A stretch of DNA of 64,000 nt from Cryphonectria parasitica EP155 (Eukaryota > Ascomycota > Sordariomycetes > Diaporthales > Cryphonectriaceae): positions 930,001 to 994,000 of the forward strand of contig NW_024468913.1 of the NCBI RefSeq assembly GCF_011745365.1, read 5' to 3'. A program made the translations under genes and the position numbers. Under the pieces are notes generated by a model that was not told where the DNA came from, made no database searches, and was given only the letters and a program-made list of their open reading frames with translations. This document shows, piece by piece, positions 47,845 to 60,039 of the stretch; positions within the stretch are counted from its first letter, which is position 1; every line of letters starts with the position of its first letter.

Positions 47845-48175
47845 GCTGCCCCCACTAAAAAAGGTAACTTCATAATCACCTCGCATTCACCTTCCTGCTG
47901 ACGCCACCCTCGGACCCGAGTATACCGCTGTGTCTCTCTTGCCTCGCCCCCTTCCTCTTGATAAACACCTCAATTGAGCCACTCTGTTTGGCCTTCCTTC
48001 TCACTGCTGTCACCTGTGAGATTGTTCTCTGTTACAAGTGATTTGCTTGACCCTCTATAAGGATCAACCATCCACACTTTTGGCTTGTCCTGAGACCTTT
48101 GATGGTTTCTGAAGCAGCCTTACCCGCACCCTCATCTATCTCCTCACTCACTCGTACTCCTCCCTTCACACCACC

Positions 48176-48818
48176 ATGGCTCCACTGCCATTTCAGAGCC
48201 CATTGGTCTATGACCCATCATGGAGGGCTGCTCCCTTGAATTCAGGTATGCACTCAGAAATACAGCCTTCAGGTAAGCATTCCATCAACCCTTTCCCTCT
48301 CTTCCTCTCTCACACTCATATCAATGACGCGCCCAAACTGCCCTGACCGACAGACCACTAATCTCCTCCCAGCTCAACACCACAACCTCTATGAGAGCCC
48401 CTTTGAGAAGGTTCAGCTCGGTGCCGGCCTCTCCGAGTCGGCCATGAACGGCCTCACGCGCTCCCTCGCGTCCATCGATGCCTTTCTCGCCCGCCACCCA
48501 TCCGTCCTGCTGCTTACCCGCCTCGCCTGCCTGCTGTCGTTCCTGATCCTGCTATCCCTCTCGCTGTGGGATCTGTATGCCCGGTCTTCGCGACGGCAGT
48601 CCATCCGAGACGAGGAACGAGTCCGCCTCGACAGGTGCTACTCGGAAAAAGGCGGCGACAGCGATGCCGAGGCAGAAGGGAGGACGGTCCTGGTGACGAG
48701 GGGCCTACAGCCGGGCTCTCTGTACCGGGTCACCGACGAACCTGTATTCCTCGTCCCCGAGGCGGCCAACGTTCAAATGGCCCATGACGGCAGCTTCCTC
48801 GTAATGGTGGAAGACTGA
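48176..48818 (+). CDS. Small single-pass membrane protein, unknown function
   Basis: Two exons, 48176-48272 and 48373-48818, 180 aa. The ATG is in good context (caccATGg), and the intron uses GTAAGC and CAG with correct phase. I do not recognise a family. Residues 1-32 are Pro-rich (MAPLPFQSPLVYDPSWRAAP). One strong hydrophobic segment (LLLTRLACLLSFLILLSLSL, about residues 83-102) follows an amphipathic stretch. The segment is flanked by basic residues (YARSSRRQSIRDEERVR) and then an acidic C-terminal region ending DGSFLVMVED. The charge pattern suggests a C-terminal cytosolic side. An earlier GTATGC donor at 48246 is an alternative but changes phase. The very long upstream spacer suggests complex regulation, or missed non-coding genes. 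Confidence 0.65.
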
Positions 48819-49393
48819 AATCCCCGACGAGGACTGCTTGTTATTGTCATTAAAGTTGTCTTTTTTTCTCTCTTTGGGATATGGTTCGAGCATGCAGATG
48901 CGGCTACACGTTATACCCTTTGGCACACATTGATTTTTCTACTGCTTTGAAGACCCTCGAGGAGATTCGAGCTTCCGCGCGTACCTACAACAACAAATTC
49001 TCGCGACTGAGTGAACAGGAGGCGAACGTCACGATGACTCCATCTACTCTGCCATTTGGAATCACAAATGGGACTGCAAGTGGGACAACAAGTCGAACGG
49101 ACCTTCTGAGCGACAGCACCTCCCACATGGAACGCGACGACTCGCCCAGCCGCCCATGGCGCGGCCCCCCGCGACCAACGAAGGCGAGATGACGTGAATC
49201 GCATTGTGGAAAGAGAGAGAGACAGGGAAAGAGAGGAAGCACGACCTTCAAGACCTGAATGGACAGAAAAGTCGAACGGCGGATCGAAAGGCATTCATTC
49301 GTTGAAGCTTAGAATTCACGAGACCGAAGTTCGGGACTGAGGAGCATACTGATGGACGGAACGGCGTTACCAATGGCAACATCCTTTTGAGGA

Positions 49394-49428
49394 GGCTGGC
49401 TGGCTGGCTGGCTGGCTAGCTGGCTGGG
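49394..49428. repeat. (GGCT)n tetranucleotide repeat
   Basis: About eight GGCT units with one GCTA interruption. Confidence 0.9.
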
Positions 49429-50124
49429 CTTCTGTTCTATACCAGACAGAGCCTCGAATGCACCGCGCATGACTGGATGGAAGGACGAAGAAAAGAGGGA
49501 AAGATGGGTTTCATCTATAGGCCTTGATCGTGAGAAATGGAACCAGGGAACTCAGCTACACTCTAGGATGTGACACAATGTCCTTGTGTTCATCTCTGGT
49601 GTGCATGCGTCTCTCTAGAAAAGGCTGACCTGGACCTTCTTTCCCACCCCCCGACTTCATAAGAAGATTCAAGTGCAAGTCACAAGCTAGATATCCTAGG
49701 CGAATTGTACGCATGTGAAGTAGCCTTGTTGTCGGAATAGGACACATTATCATTCATGATTCCCAACTTGGAAAATAACCCACTTACCAACTCCTCCCGC
49801 CTTCAAAGCAAAAATTAGCTGCGCAAGTCCCAGGAATTGATATTCCTACTCTGCCAGCAGACCCGTTCCCGAACTGTCCAACTACTCTTAGCAGTTGATG
49901 TCAACTCCACAACACTGTTCATGACTAGACTACCCGAATCTGTAGCAGCCAGCTAGCTAAATCACAAGCAAATACAAATCGGTATAGTAGCCTCTCTCTC
50001 ACTTTCCCCCACTGGGCCACCTTCCAGCAGCACAAACTGTAACTATTAAACCAACTCCTGAGGCTCTCACACACACAAGTATCAGCCCTTCCTCTTCATT
50101 CACTCCACAAAATAAAACATACAA

Positions 50125-50131
<7 letters not shown>

Positions 50132-50163
<32 letters not shown>
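50132..50163. repeat. (TA)n microsatellite
   Basis: About 16 TA units, in the 3' UTR region of the minus-strand gene. Confidence 0.9.
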
Positions 50164-50168
<5 letters not shown>

Positions 50169-50182
50169 CCTACTCCCCCGCC

Positions 50183-51179
50183 TCAACCAAACTTCTTCTC
50201 AAACCTCTTCAGCATCCCCGTAACGCCCTTCTCGATCCGCCCTGCATTATCCTCAAAACGACCCCGGACTTCCTTCTTGGGCGCATACTTGACCGCCATC
50301 TCGCCCTCTGTCGGCCTGTACGCCTGCTGGTGAATCGAGTATGGGTCCGGCGCCGCCGCCGCCGCTGCTCCTCCATGTCCCTGTGGCGCGTACGAGTAGT
50401 TCGAGTATCCGCCTGGTGGAGGCGGCGGCAGGCCCGGGCTCGTGACGGGCGGGGTGGCATGCTGGGCCGGCGCGTATGGCGGCGCAGGGCTGACGGGGAA
50501 GGGCTGTGCGGTGCTGTAGGGGGACTGCAGTGCGGGCGAGGGCATCCCGGTGGCCGCAGGCATTGTGGCTGCGCGCGCCAGACCTGGGTGTTGGTGTTGG
50601 TACTGCTGCTGGTGTACACCAAAGCCCTGGGGCGGCATGCCAGGAGTGCCAACAGGAGGGGCGGGAAACGTCGGGGCGCCAGGAGGAGGCTGGAACTGGG
50701 GCGGAACAAACCCCGGGCTGAGAGGGCCGGGACCACCGCCAGGGTGATGCATACCGCCGCCGGGACCCATGAGGCCGGGAGAGAAAGGGGTGCCGGCGTC
50801 CTGCATAAGGCGGGCCTGGAGCGGGTTTACGGCGCCGTCCTCGGGGGGCGGGGTCTTCTCGCGGTGCTGGATCTGCTCGGGAGCGGCGGGGGCGGCTGGG
50901 TTGTAGGCCATCGGGACGAAGTTGCCTGGTGGGGGGCTGGGGCTGTGGTTGTCGTTGTTGCTGTCGTGGTGGCCAGCGGAGACGGCGGAGAGGGGCGGGG
51001 CGGCAAAGGAGGGCAAGTTTGTGCTGCTGCTGCTGCCGCCGTTGCTGCTGCCGTCTTGGCTCGTCTGGCCTCCTGCTGCTGGTGGCGGCGGCGGTGGTGG
51101 TGGTGGGAAGGCCAGGTTGGCGTCGGCGATGGCGACGTTCTCCAGCTTCTGCACGACGGCGCTTATCTCGGCGGGCTGT

Positions 51180-51218
<39 letters not shown>

Positions 51219-51896
51219 GGTGGTGGTGCGGGTTCGTCCTGAACGTCGACCTGGCTCGGGGGCAGGACACGCCGAATCCCATTGACAAAGGAGAGGGCAT
51301 CCTCACGGGTCCAAAAGTAGATGTCGAGGGAGTGGAGCTTGTAGTGGTACTTGTTCTCGTTGCGCGGGTCGTAGGTAGGCAGATGCCACTCTTCCTGGCC
51401 GTCGACGTCGCCAACCATCAGGTTCACCACGCACTGCTGTCTGTATGAGTACGTGACATGAACTTTGTCGAGGACTGTTGGTATTTATCCATCTCCAGAG
51501 TCAGCTCAGCCATAACCTTACGACGGACGATCATTGAGTAGGAAGGAGGATGAGAGGTGGAAGGTATGTGGTGCTAAAGGTGGCGCAGGTGACTTGTGCT
51601 CACAGCCGTCGAAAGCATCCTGCTCCTCCGTCCCAGGCTGGTTGGCGACCTCAATACGGGCCCTCCTCTCGCTTGCATTCTCAAACAGGTAAACGTAGGA
51701 GCCCTTGTCGAAGCGGTGGTGTGGTGGGCTGGCGGTTGGTGGGCCGTAGAAGTAGTGAACATCGCCAAAGCTTTGCGCAGGAGGACATTGTCAGCGTGTT
51801 TTGTTCCATGAGAAATTTTCACTCCAGCTCTCGGGGGTGCTTTTGTCGTCGCACTTACAGCGTGGCCACGTTCTCTTCACCTGGCCTGACAGCCAT
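50183..51896 (-). CDS. Conserved fungal protein with polyQ and proline-rich tail
   Basis: Three exons, 51896-51859, 51770-51604, 51474-50183, giving 498 aa with consistent phases. The first 120 residues look globular and conserved: MAVRPGEENVATLFGDVHYF, YGPPTASPPHHRFDKGSYVY, EVANQPGTEEQDAFDG, VHVTYSYRQQ, EEWHLPTYDPRNENKYHYKL and HSLDIYFWTREDALSFVNGI. I know similar N-termini in other ascomycete hypothetical proteins but no function. The rest is disordered: a glutamine tract (about 11 Q, encoded at 51184-51217), a poly-Pro run, then Pro/Gly/Gln-rich sequence. It ends in a short basic, helix-like tail (NAGRIEKGVTGMLKRFEKKF) that could be amphipathic. No membrane segment or signal peptide. Confidence 0.85.
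51184..51217 (-). repeat. CAG repeat coding polyglutamine
   Basis: About 11 CAG codons on the minus strand. Candidate length-variable tract. Confidence 0.9.
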
Positions 51897-52980
51897 GATC
51901 ACGGATGCAACAACAGCTCGGCGTCCTCAGCTGGATGGAGTGGAGATGACAGAGGAAGACAGATGAGATGGATTGAGTAGCTGATTTACAACCAGGAACT
52001 AGATGTTCAGAGACGATAAAATTGGGTGCACAAAATAAACCAAGAGAGGAAAGAAGAGGGGGAGAAGGGGAAGGACTGAGAAAACACGCTCATACGCATG
52101 TGAAGGGAATCTCACGAGAAGGCACAATGTGCTCGCAACTTCGGCTCAACCCACCTTTTTATGTATAAGCCCAATTCCCCTCCTCAACGTCACCTCCACG
52201 GAATGAACCCCGGCACTGCCGCTGTCCAGATCTTCCAACCAGCGTTCACCTCACCCTGCCAGAAGAAAACACCCCCGGCACCGCATCGTGCTGCTGCTGC
52301 TCGGCGCTTAGCAGTCCAGTCGTTTGTCGAGTCTTCCAGGGCCTGTGGTGGGGCAGCTTCTTTTCCCGTTGAGCTTGTACCGTATCACTAGTTATAGTAT
52401 ACTAGAGTACAAGCCGGTGTACCGTAGTGTGCTTACCATAGTAGTAGTAGTTTGGTGCTATGGTGTAATGCTACTGTACGGTACGTACCCTGTACTGTTC
52501 CTGGTACAGACATCCTTGTCCCTGGTCCGTGCTCTACGCGAGAGTCTCTACCCTTCGAAATTTCCACTCTGTTGAAGCACAGCGATCAATGCCCCTCGAC
52601 CCGTGGTGCGCCCTCACCAAAAAGAACCGAACGCCGGCATTGTACAATAAGAAGAAGGTCGAGGAGGTCAGTACTGAAGCTCCAGAAGTAATAATTGGCC
52701 CTCTTGCGCGACTGGCTAATCTAACCAAACCCTCCCAAGCAAGCTAGACCTACGAATTCCATCCTCGATCGACCACATAGCGAACGACTAAAACCCGGCC
52801 ACCGTCGACGAACATCTTGTGTTCTTCCCAACAGGGCTGCAAAGAAAGAGAGAAGGGGATCTCTCTATCTCATCTTACACACAAACCCCCCCCCCCCCCT
52901 CCCTCAAGCAGGGTTCTGCCCCCCCCCCCCTCCAACCTCCCTCGGCTGTCGTCCACCACACGCCAAACCCACCGCCCACC
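51897..52980. other. Divergent spacer before uS8m
   Basis: About 1.1 kb. 52376-52520 is dense in short TAC/GTA palindromes (GTAC, TAGTATAC, GGTACGTACC). The leader just before uS8m carries two C-tracts (52886-52899 and 52919-52930). Confidence 0.55.
52886..52930 (+). repeat. Two poly(C) tracts (C14 and C12) in the uS8m leader
   Basis: Two C runs separated by 19 bases, 50-95 bp before the uS8m ATG, so probably transcribed. Confidence 0.85.
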
Positions 52981-53499
52981 ATGCCCATCGCAAACGTAGT
53001 CAACGCCTGCGCACACCTGCAAAACGCCTCCCGCGCCCGCCTGGGCCTCACCTCCCTCCCCAACACAAAACAGAACCTCCTCTTCTCCCTCGCCCTCCAC
53101 CGCTCCGGCCTCATCTCCACCGTCGTCCGCGGCGGGCCCCAGCCACCCGACCCAGAAACCCTCCTCACGGCCGCCGACGGCGGACCCGGCGCCGTCACCT
53201 CCTACGAGCCCGTGACCACCCACAATGTAGCCACGCGGCGCCTGTGGCTGGGCCTCAAGTACATGGACGGCGAGCCGGTCATGCGCAACGTGAGCGCCGT
53301 GACGAAGCCGAAGCGGCCCATTACGCAGAAGCTCGTCGGCCTGCGGCGCATCGCGAGGGGGTTCGAGAGCGGCTATGTGGACGGGCTCAAGATCGGGGAG
53401 TGCATGTTTGTTGCGACCGACAGTGGTGTGCTCGAGATCAGAGAGGCGCTAGATAAGAAGGTGGGCGGGCTGATATTGTGTCGCGTGAGCCCTTACTGA
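52981..53499 (+). CDS. MRPS8: Mitochondrial small-subunit ribosomal protein uS8m
   Basis: Intronless, 172 aa, ATG in strong context (caccATGc). S8 features: an N-terminal NVVNACAHLQNASRARLGLT (the MLTRIRNA-type helix), a middle VMRNVSAVTKPKRPITQK, and the C-terminal core YVDGLKIGECMFVATDSGVL followed by EIREALDKKVGGLILCRV, corresponding to the GVMTDxEARKxxxGGEVLCxV signature. The Ser of the usual STSKG motif is not obvious. It is part of the mitochondrial 37S subunit and binds the central domain of the small rRNA. No cleavable presequence is evident, which is common for this protein. Its leader contains C-tracts like that of the mEF-G1 gene. Confidence 0.92.
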   Translation: MPIANVVNACAHLQNASRARLGLTSLPNTKQNLLFSLALHRSGLISTVVRGGPQPPDPETLLTAADGGPGAVTSYEPVTTHNVATRRLWLGLKYMDGEPVMRNVSAVTKPKRPITQKLVGLRRIARGFESGYVDGLKIGECMFVATDSGVLEIREALDKKVGGLILCRVSPY

Positions 53500-54246
53500 G
53501 TGGGGGTGGGCTTTGATTGGAAAGCTGGGGGCGCATGCCGCTCTGAAAGGTCTGGACATCCGACTGGATTTCCCTTGAGATGAATGCGCGAGAGAGAGAA
53601 AGAGAAGAGGAGGTCACGCATAAGAGCAAAGAAGTCTGGAAGACTTATTTCGGGCTGGACACCACTCGAAGGTCTCCTGCTCTGAAGAAGGAAATGTCTC
53701 GCCAATTAAGAGGGACTGCTGGTGAGGAGGGAGGGACATGGTGGTGTCTGACTGAGCTTGCCCATCATCAAGTCAGTGCAGGAGACCACCATATCGCGCG
53801 GCCGCAGTTGAATCTACCCACACCATCATCTCTACCACGTTCGTCCAGTAGATATGGTATACCCAAAAGATAGAACAGAACGTGAAAAGATGAGCAATTT
53901 TTCACCCTTCCGACATAAGAATAAAGAAATCTTCAATCTTTAGAAAATTGTAGGCAAGAGTGTTCTATTACTCGTTGCAGGTTTCATAGGACGCATATGG
54001 TTTGACCCCATTCTGTCCAGAGATATGTACAAGGCCCTTGTCCATCAAACGCCCGACTAAATGTAGGCAATACTACCCGGTGGAAACTCCTGAGGTATCA
54101 TGTGTGGAGAAAAAGGAAGAAAGAAAGATAAAAGAATTCGGGCCCTCCCTAAGAAACAAAACATCCATCACGTAATGTAGGTGTCTTGGACAGGATAGAA
54201 CAACACCCAGGGAATTGACTGCAATACCGCGCAGCCTTCTTCACTT
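53500..54246. other. Convergent 3' spacer
   Basis: Between the uS8m stop and the stop of the disordered-protein gene. Small open frames here look non-coding. Confidence 0.55.
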
Positions 54247-56445
54247 TTACAACTCTTCTTCCTCGTCATGCTGCGCAGCAGTTGCCGGCTGTTGAGTCTC
54301 CTCAGCCCCAGCCAGGGTATCAAGGCTTTGGCTGGAAACGTGCCCATTTGTTTTGTCTTGCTCGTGGATACCATTAGTCTGGGGCGTATCCGTTTTCTCC
54401 GTACTAGGGTTCATGAAATCTGCGAACAGCGCATCTGATGCCTTTGGGGCGCCTTCCGTCTTCTCAGATGATTGCGCGTCAAGGCCCTTCTGCTCAGATG
54501 TTTTGAGCACGTCGCTCTCAGATGTGTTTGGGGCATCATCATCCTCCTTCTTCTCAGTCGCTTTGGGGACGTCCTCCACCTTGGTCTCGTTCTTTTCCGG
54601 GACAGACTCAGGCTCGGTCGACGTCGGGGCCTCCACGTTCTCCTCCGATATCTTCTGGGGCCTGTTCGCCTTTGTCCTCTTGGCGACAGTAATTGGCCCC
54701 TCTGCGATGGCAGTCTTTGATATCTTCCTCGTGAGTTCTCTGCCCGGAACTGACTCCTCCTTCTTGCTGACCTCTGGTGTTGCAGCAGCCGAGGTCGTCG
54801 CAGACACCGGCTTGGAGACGACCCTCCTAGTTGGCCCTGTCTTTGCGCTCGGTGGCTTCCTGATCGCTGCAGAGACCTTTCGAGGTGGGGTTGTAGGCAC
54901 CTGCACTTTCTCGGCGACCTTGTTGGCGCTCGCTTGTGTAGGGCGCGTCATTCTTGCGAGGAAACTCTCATCAGGCGCCTTGATCTCTCTCTTGGGAACA
55001 GGGTGGTCCTTGGCTGTCTGCTTTGGAGGAGGGCCGATGCTGGGCCGTTGACGGGCGGCCACCGAGGCTGACCTCTTGACTGGCTTTCCATTCGAAACCC
55101 CTGATGTCCGACTTTGAGGTCGATTCGCGTGCGCGGGAGGTGGGCCAGCGTTCTTGGTTCTCTGTCCTGACGCGGCTGTGTGCGTGGTAAGCGAAGCAGG
55201 TAGCTTGACCGGTCGAGTTGGGGATTTTGGTCGGGGTTTCACAAAGCCAGGAGATACGGTAGAGGGCGTCTTCTTTTCTGTTGCTGGCTTCTCAGGAGGC
55301 GGAGTAGCAGATCGTTTCGGGGCTGCTGCTGCTGCTCGAGGTGCTTTTTGGGAGACAGCTTTAGCTTGGGACGAAGACGATGATGGTGATCTCAGTGCAG
55401 GTGCCGGTGCCGGTTTTGCTGTCTTCGCCTTGTCGACTGCTCCATTCAGAGTCGGGGTGACGGCGGCACCGCCGCTGGCACTGCCACCGGAACTGCCGAT
55501 GTTACCGCCGAGGTCGCTTTTGCTCCCAGGGCCTTTCTCTTGAGCCTGGCTAGGAACAGGTGGAACCGGACTCTCTTGCGCAGCTTGACCACGGATCCAG
55601 CCACTGGTACCTTTGGCGGCTTCGCCCCGAGGAGCTTGCCTAATCTGGGCCGGCTCCGCAAGCCCTTCTTGCTTCCCACTGGCAGGTCCGGCAGGGCCGG
55701 AAGGCGTGGTGAACCCCCTGGTGGCGGTGGTGATCTGGGAGGCAGGGGCGGCAGGTGAATTGGGAGAGCTGGACCCAGTAATGGAGAGGGCGGAGGCTGT
55801 GGGACCGGAGAAGGCTGGCGGCCTGGTAGATGCAGAGGGCTCCGTGGCAGTTGTGGCAGATGTAGATTCAGTGTTTTGGGCCGAGGCAGGGGAGATGGCG
55901 GAGGTCCCGGCGCCTCGGTTGAGCTCTGATCGAGTGCTGTCTGGGCTTGAGACATTGGTCCTGGTGTGGTCTTGCAGGATGGAGGAAGCCGTCTCGGGGT
56001 CGCCGCTGAGTTTGCGCGCAGAGATGTTGGAGTCTCCGCTGGCCTGTCGTGCGAGGCCTATGCGACCGTCTTTCTCGATCGCAACGAAACTTGTACGGAC
56101 TTTGGAAAGCGGCCGAGGGGAATCACTCGCATCTGCAGATTTACAGCGATAAATTAGCAATGTGTTGTAAAGACTAGTTTGGTAGAACTGTGTGTCCAAA
56201 GAGTCCAAAGTGATGGATTGATTGAGTTGTTTAGGTCGTTTCGTTTGGTGTATATTAAGGTCTTGTCGAGGTTTTCATTCGGTTTAGATGGGGGCGGGTT
56301 GGATGAGGAAGACAAGACAACAACAACAAAACATACTTGACCTGACCGAGGAGACACCACCTGGACTGCGTCCCCTCTCATCCGTGGCACCTTCCTCCTT
56401 CTTGGCCATCTGCTCCATCATCTTGATCCTATCTCTGACACTCAT
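54247..56445 (-). CDS. Large intrinsically disordered protein, conserved in fungi
   Basis: Two exons, 56445-56337 and 56132-54247, 664 aa. The start MSVRDRIKMMEQMAKKEE is a short charged helix. A second conserved-looking block is KVRTSFVAIEKDGRIGLARQ, and a third is APDESFLARMTRPTQASANK, a motif I know from other ascomycete proteins annotated only as hypothetical or mucin-like. Everything else is Ser/Pro/Ala/Thr-rich and basic in the middle (KPRPKSPTRPVKLP, SGVSNGKPVKRSASVAARQR), then acidic at the end (HDEEEEL). No membrane segment or signal peptide. Basic, proline-rich composition with a FLARMTRPT motif suggests a cytoskeleton- or scaffold-binding protein, but this is inference. The 204-nt intron (GTATGT to CAG) keeps the frame. 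Confidence 0.75.
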
Positions 56446-58225
56446 TTTGGCTCGACTGTGGAAGGAATGACTTGAAGAAGCAAAGTAAACAAAGAAACCC
56501 AAGATCAGCAAGGGAAAATCAAAGAAGTGCCTTGTAGGCTCAAAAGCAGCTGGTCAACAATTGAGGGCTTCAAGCAATAGAAGGAGAAAGAAAGAGAAGA
56601 AAGCAATGCAGGCAAAGATCAACAGCGCGCAGCAGTGTCAAGAAATAGGGGATGGGGGTATCTGAAGTGGAAAGTCTGCAGAGGTGGCAGGAAGAGTCAA
56701 GAGAGAGCCTGTCGCAACAAGGAGTGTGGTGTGTGATGGTGGTGTGTGGACTGTAGTTTTGCGGCTTGGGTGTCTGGGGCCATCATCCAATCCCCGTGCG
56801 CATGTGCCAGGTTGACCCCCCTTTTTTTTGGCCTGTCTTGTCCTGCTGGATGTCCTTCTCAGGAGGGGGCAAAGACAAGAGGGGAGAGAGCTCCTGGGCT
56901 TAGCGCGACTCAGCTGTTAAAAAGCTCTCCAGGACGCGTCTGGCAAATTATGTAACTCTAGTGCGCCCCTTGGCTTGCAGCAGACATGCATGCATGCATG
57001 TGCAGGGTCTGCAGCTGCTGATCGTGGGTTAGGGATAAAAGGCAATGGTGATGGTGCAGCAGTGAGGATGGCGAGGATGAGGAAGAGGAGGCCTGGAGGG
57101 AAGCCACAGTCGTCAAGGAATTATGGTTTGATTAAGAGGGTACATGTTGTGCGGGCACACGAGTGGTACTTGCATTTATATGACTATGGAGTTTGAGGTT
57201 ATGAAGCAAAATGACAGGAGGGGCGAGGTGGTGGTTCATTCAGGGTTCATAAATACTATGGGGTAGGCCTGTTTGATAAATATTGCGGGGTGGGTTCATC
57301 AGCTTGCTGGCCTTTTTGTCCTAGACTGGCTGTACTATATAGGAAAATGAACTAACTGTGTTTTGTTTGCTGGTATGGCAATTTTATCCAGCCATCCATT
57401 GACAAGTTGAAGAAAGGTAGGCGACCTACAGGATGAACAGGTACATCAATTGAGAAGCCTGGGTAACTTATAGTACCTAATTACGTAGTACTTCATTTGT
57501 ACCGCTGTAGACATGTGGACTCTGCAAGCAACGGCCGTAGTACTGGCCCACCCAGAGTAATACAAGCCCAGGTTTACTGATTATTTTCCCACCGGGCCAT
57601 AGAACAGATTTATGCAATGAGTTCTCAACCCAAAAGATGGTAGCCGGTGGTGTCATTGTCAAGCCAAAAATGCAAGGTCTGTCTGTGTGTAGTGAGACAT
57701 GTCGCACATTTATAAACGTGTACGTAGATAGTACAGCACAACAGCTAAGTACCTCTCCAAGACACTGCAGAGCTCACCAGTCGTAGGTATACTGCTGTAT
57801 GATAGATGACGCAGTCGCCAGAGCTGATTTAACAAGAACTTAACATGAGCTGTTGCAATCATGATCCCCTTGAGGCTAAAGATGATATTTGGATCAGTGA
57901 GCACCAATGATTCCAAGAGATGAAGAGGTACCAATAGCACAAGGTACCTTCATCATCTGAAGCCAAACCTGCTACGGTACATCTTAAGAAAAGCATCCGT
58001 CAGCCTAACCTAGCAGGGTAACTTGCTCTAAAGTTGCTGATCCCTGAGCCTGCGGTCCGACCCCGGACCTGATCCGACTACGGCCCCACGTCAAAGAAGT
58101 TCTGGTGATGTGATGTTCCAGTTTCTAAAGAAAGGGTTGCTGGACCACTTCTCAAGCTTTTCCTCTCGAGCCAGCAACTCTTCTTCACCCTTCCCAAGCA
58201 GTCCCAACGGCCAATTGACCTCAAG
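56446..58225. other. Divergent spacer before LYS12
   Basis: About 1.8 kb. It includes a perfect 18-bp CATG palindrome at about 56984-57001 and a GGGTTAGGG telomere-like box at 57026-57034. The right half is AT-rich with several GTAC/GGTACC motifs. No gene is supported. Confidence 0.5.
56984..57001. repeat. Perfect CATG palindrome
   Basis: Sequence ACATGCATGCATGCATGT, self-complementary over 18 bp. Confidence 0.85.
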
Positions 58226-59428
<1,203 letters not shown>

Positions 59429-60039
59429 GCTTTCGGCTGAAGCGGTGTGTTGTGTGTGAAGAAGTTGAGATTAAAAATTCTGGGGCGGTAGATTAAAAAA
59501 AAAGACAAACATTAGATACCAAAAAGTTTCATGAGCGGGCATATCTGCCATATATTCCTGCCCTCTGCATCTTCCTAGCTTTACGTGCTGTTAGGCAAAA
59601 CACAAGACTTCTCTTTGATATGTCTAGTGTAAATCAAGTGTCACCTCTAGTCTGCAAATGTTCTGTTGAGTGAGGATTGGTTATCTATCCAATTTCTTTC
59701 TCGCGCTCGTTAAGTTTTTTACACAATGCGATCATGACCGCTTTCTTCAAATGGTCTTCTTCTCCTTCAAAGAACCCGACCTCCCTTTTCTTTTCCCCTC
59801 TTCTAGTCCTCGCCGCATTTTCCCCTCTCTCTGTCTATAGTAGAAATTTAAATGCTGCGCGCTGGTCTATATGTCCAAGCGCACACTGGTCGTATGGTAC
59901 ATGTCTAGAAGATCATCTCTATAACGCGTTTTGTTTTTTTACCCCGCAGGAAGATCATCAACATTGCACAGCCTGAAGATCTGGGCTGGCCCACGACCTC
60001 AAAAGAGAGTCCCGGTCGCCGCTCTCAACTGTGTGCCTT
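59429..60039. other. Convergent 3' spacer, LYS12 / mEF-G1
   Basis: 611 bp with T-rich stretches. No gene is supported. Confidence 0.6.

Larger units (their letters stand above)
43593..48175. other. 4.6 kb gene-free tract before the single-pass membrane protein
   Basis: No conserved protein is recognised on either strand. Landmarks: a G-rich run at 45797-45818, a GAT microsatellite at 46809-46840, CT repeats at 47633-47658, an AT repeat at 47829-47844, and a CT-rich leader from about 47580 to 48175. Confidence 0.5.
48819..50182. other. Convergent spacer with GGCT and TA repeats
   Basis: About 1.4 kb between two gene ends. It contains a GGCT tetranucleotide repeat (49394-49428) and a TA repeat (50132-50163) just past the polyQ gene stop. 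Confidence 0.5.

Noticed and set aside
48881..49192. Possible extra exon of the membrane-protein gene
   Set aside because: The gene has a stop at 48816-48818, and I could not find a convincing donor to bypass it.
50129..51448. A 439-codon plus-strand frame over the polyQ gene
   Set aside because: Opposite-strand shadow of proline/glutamine codons.
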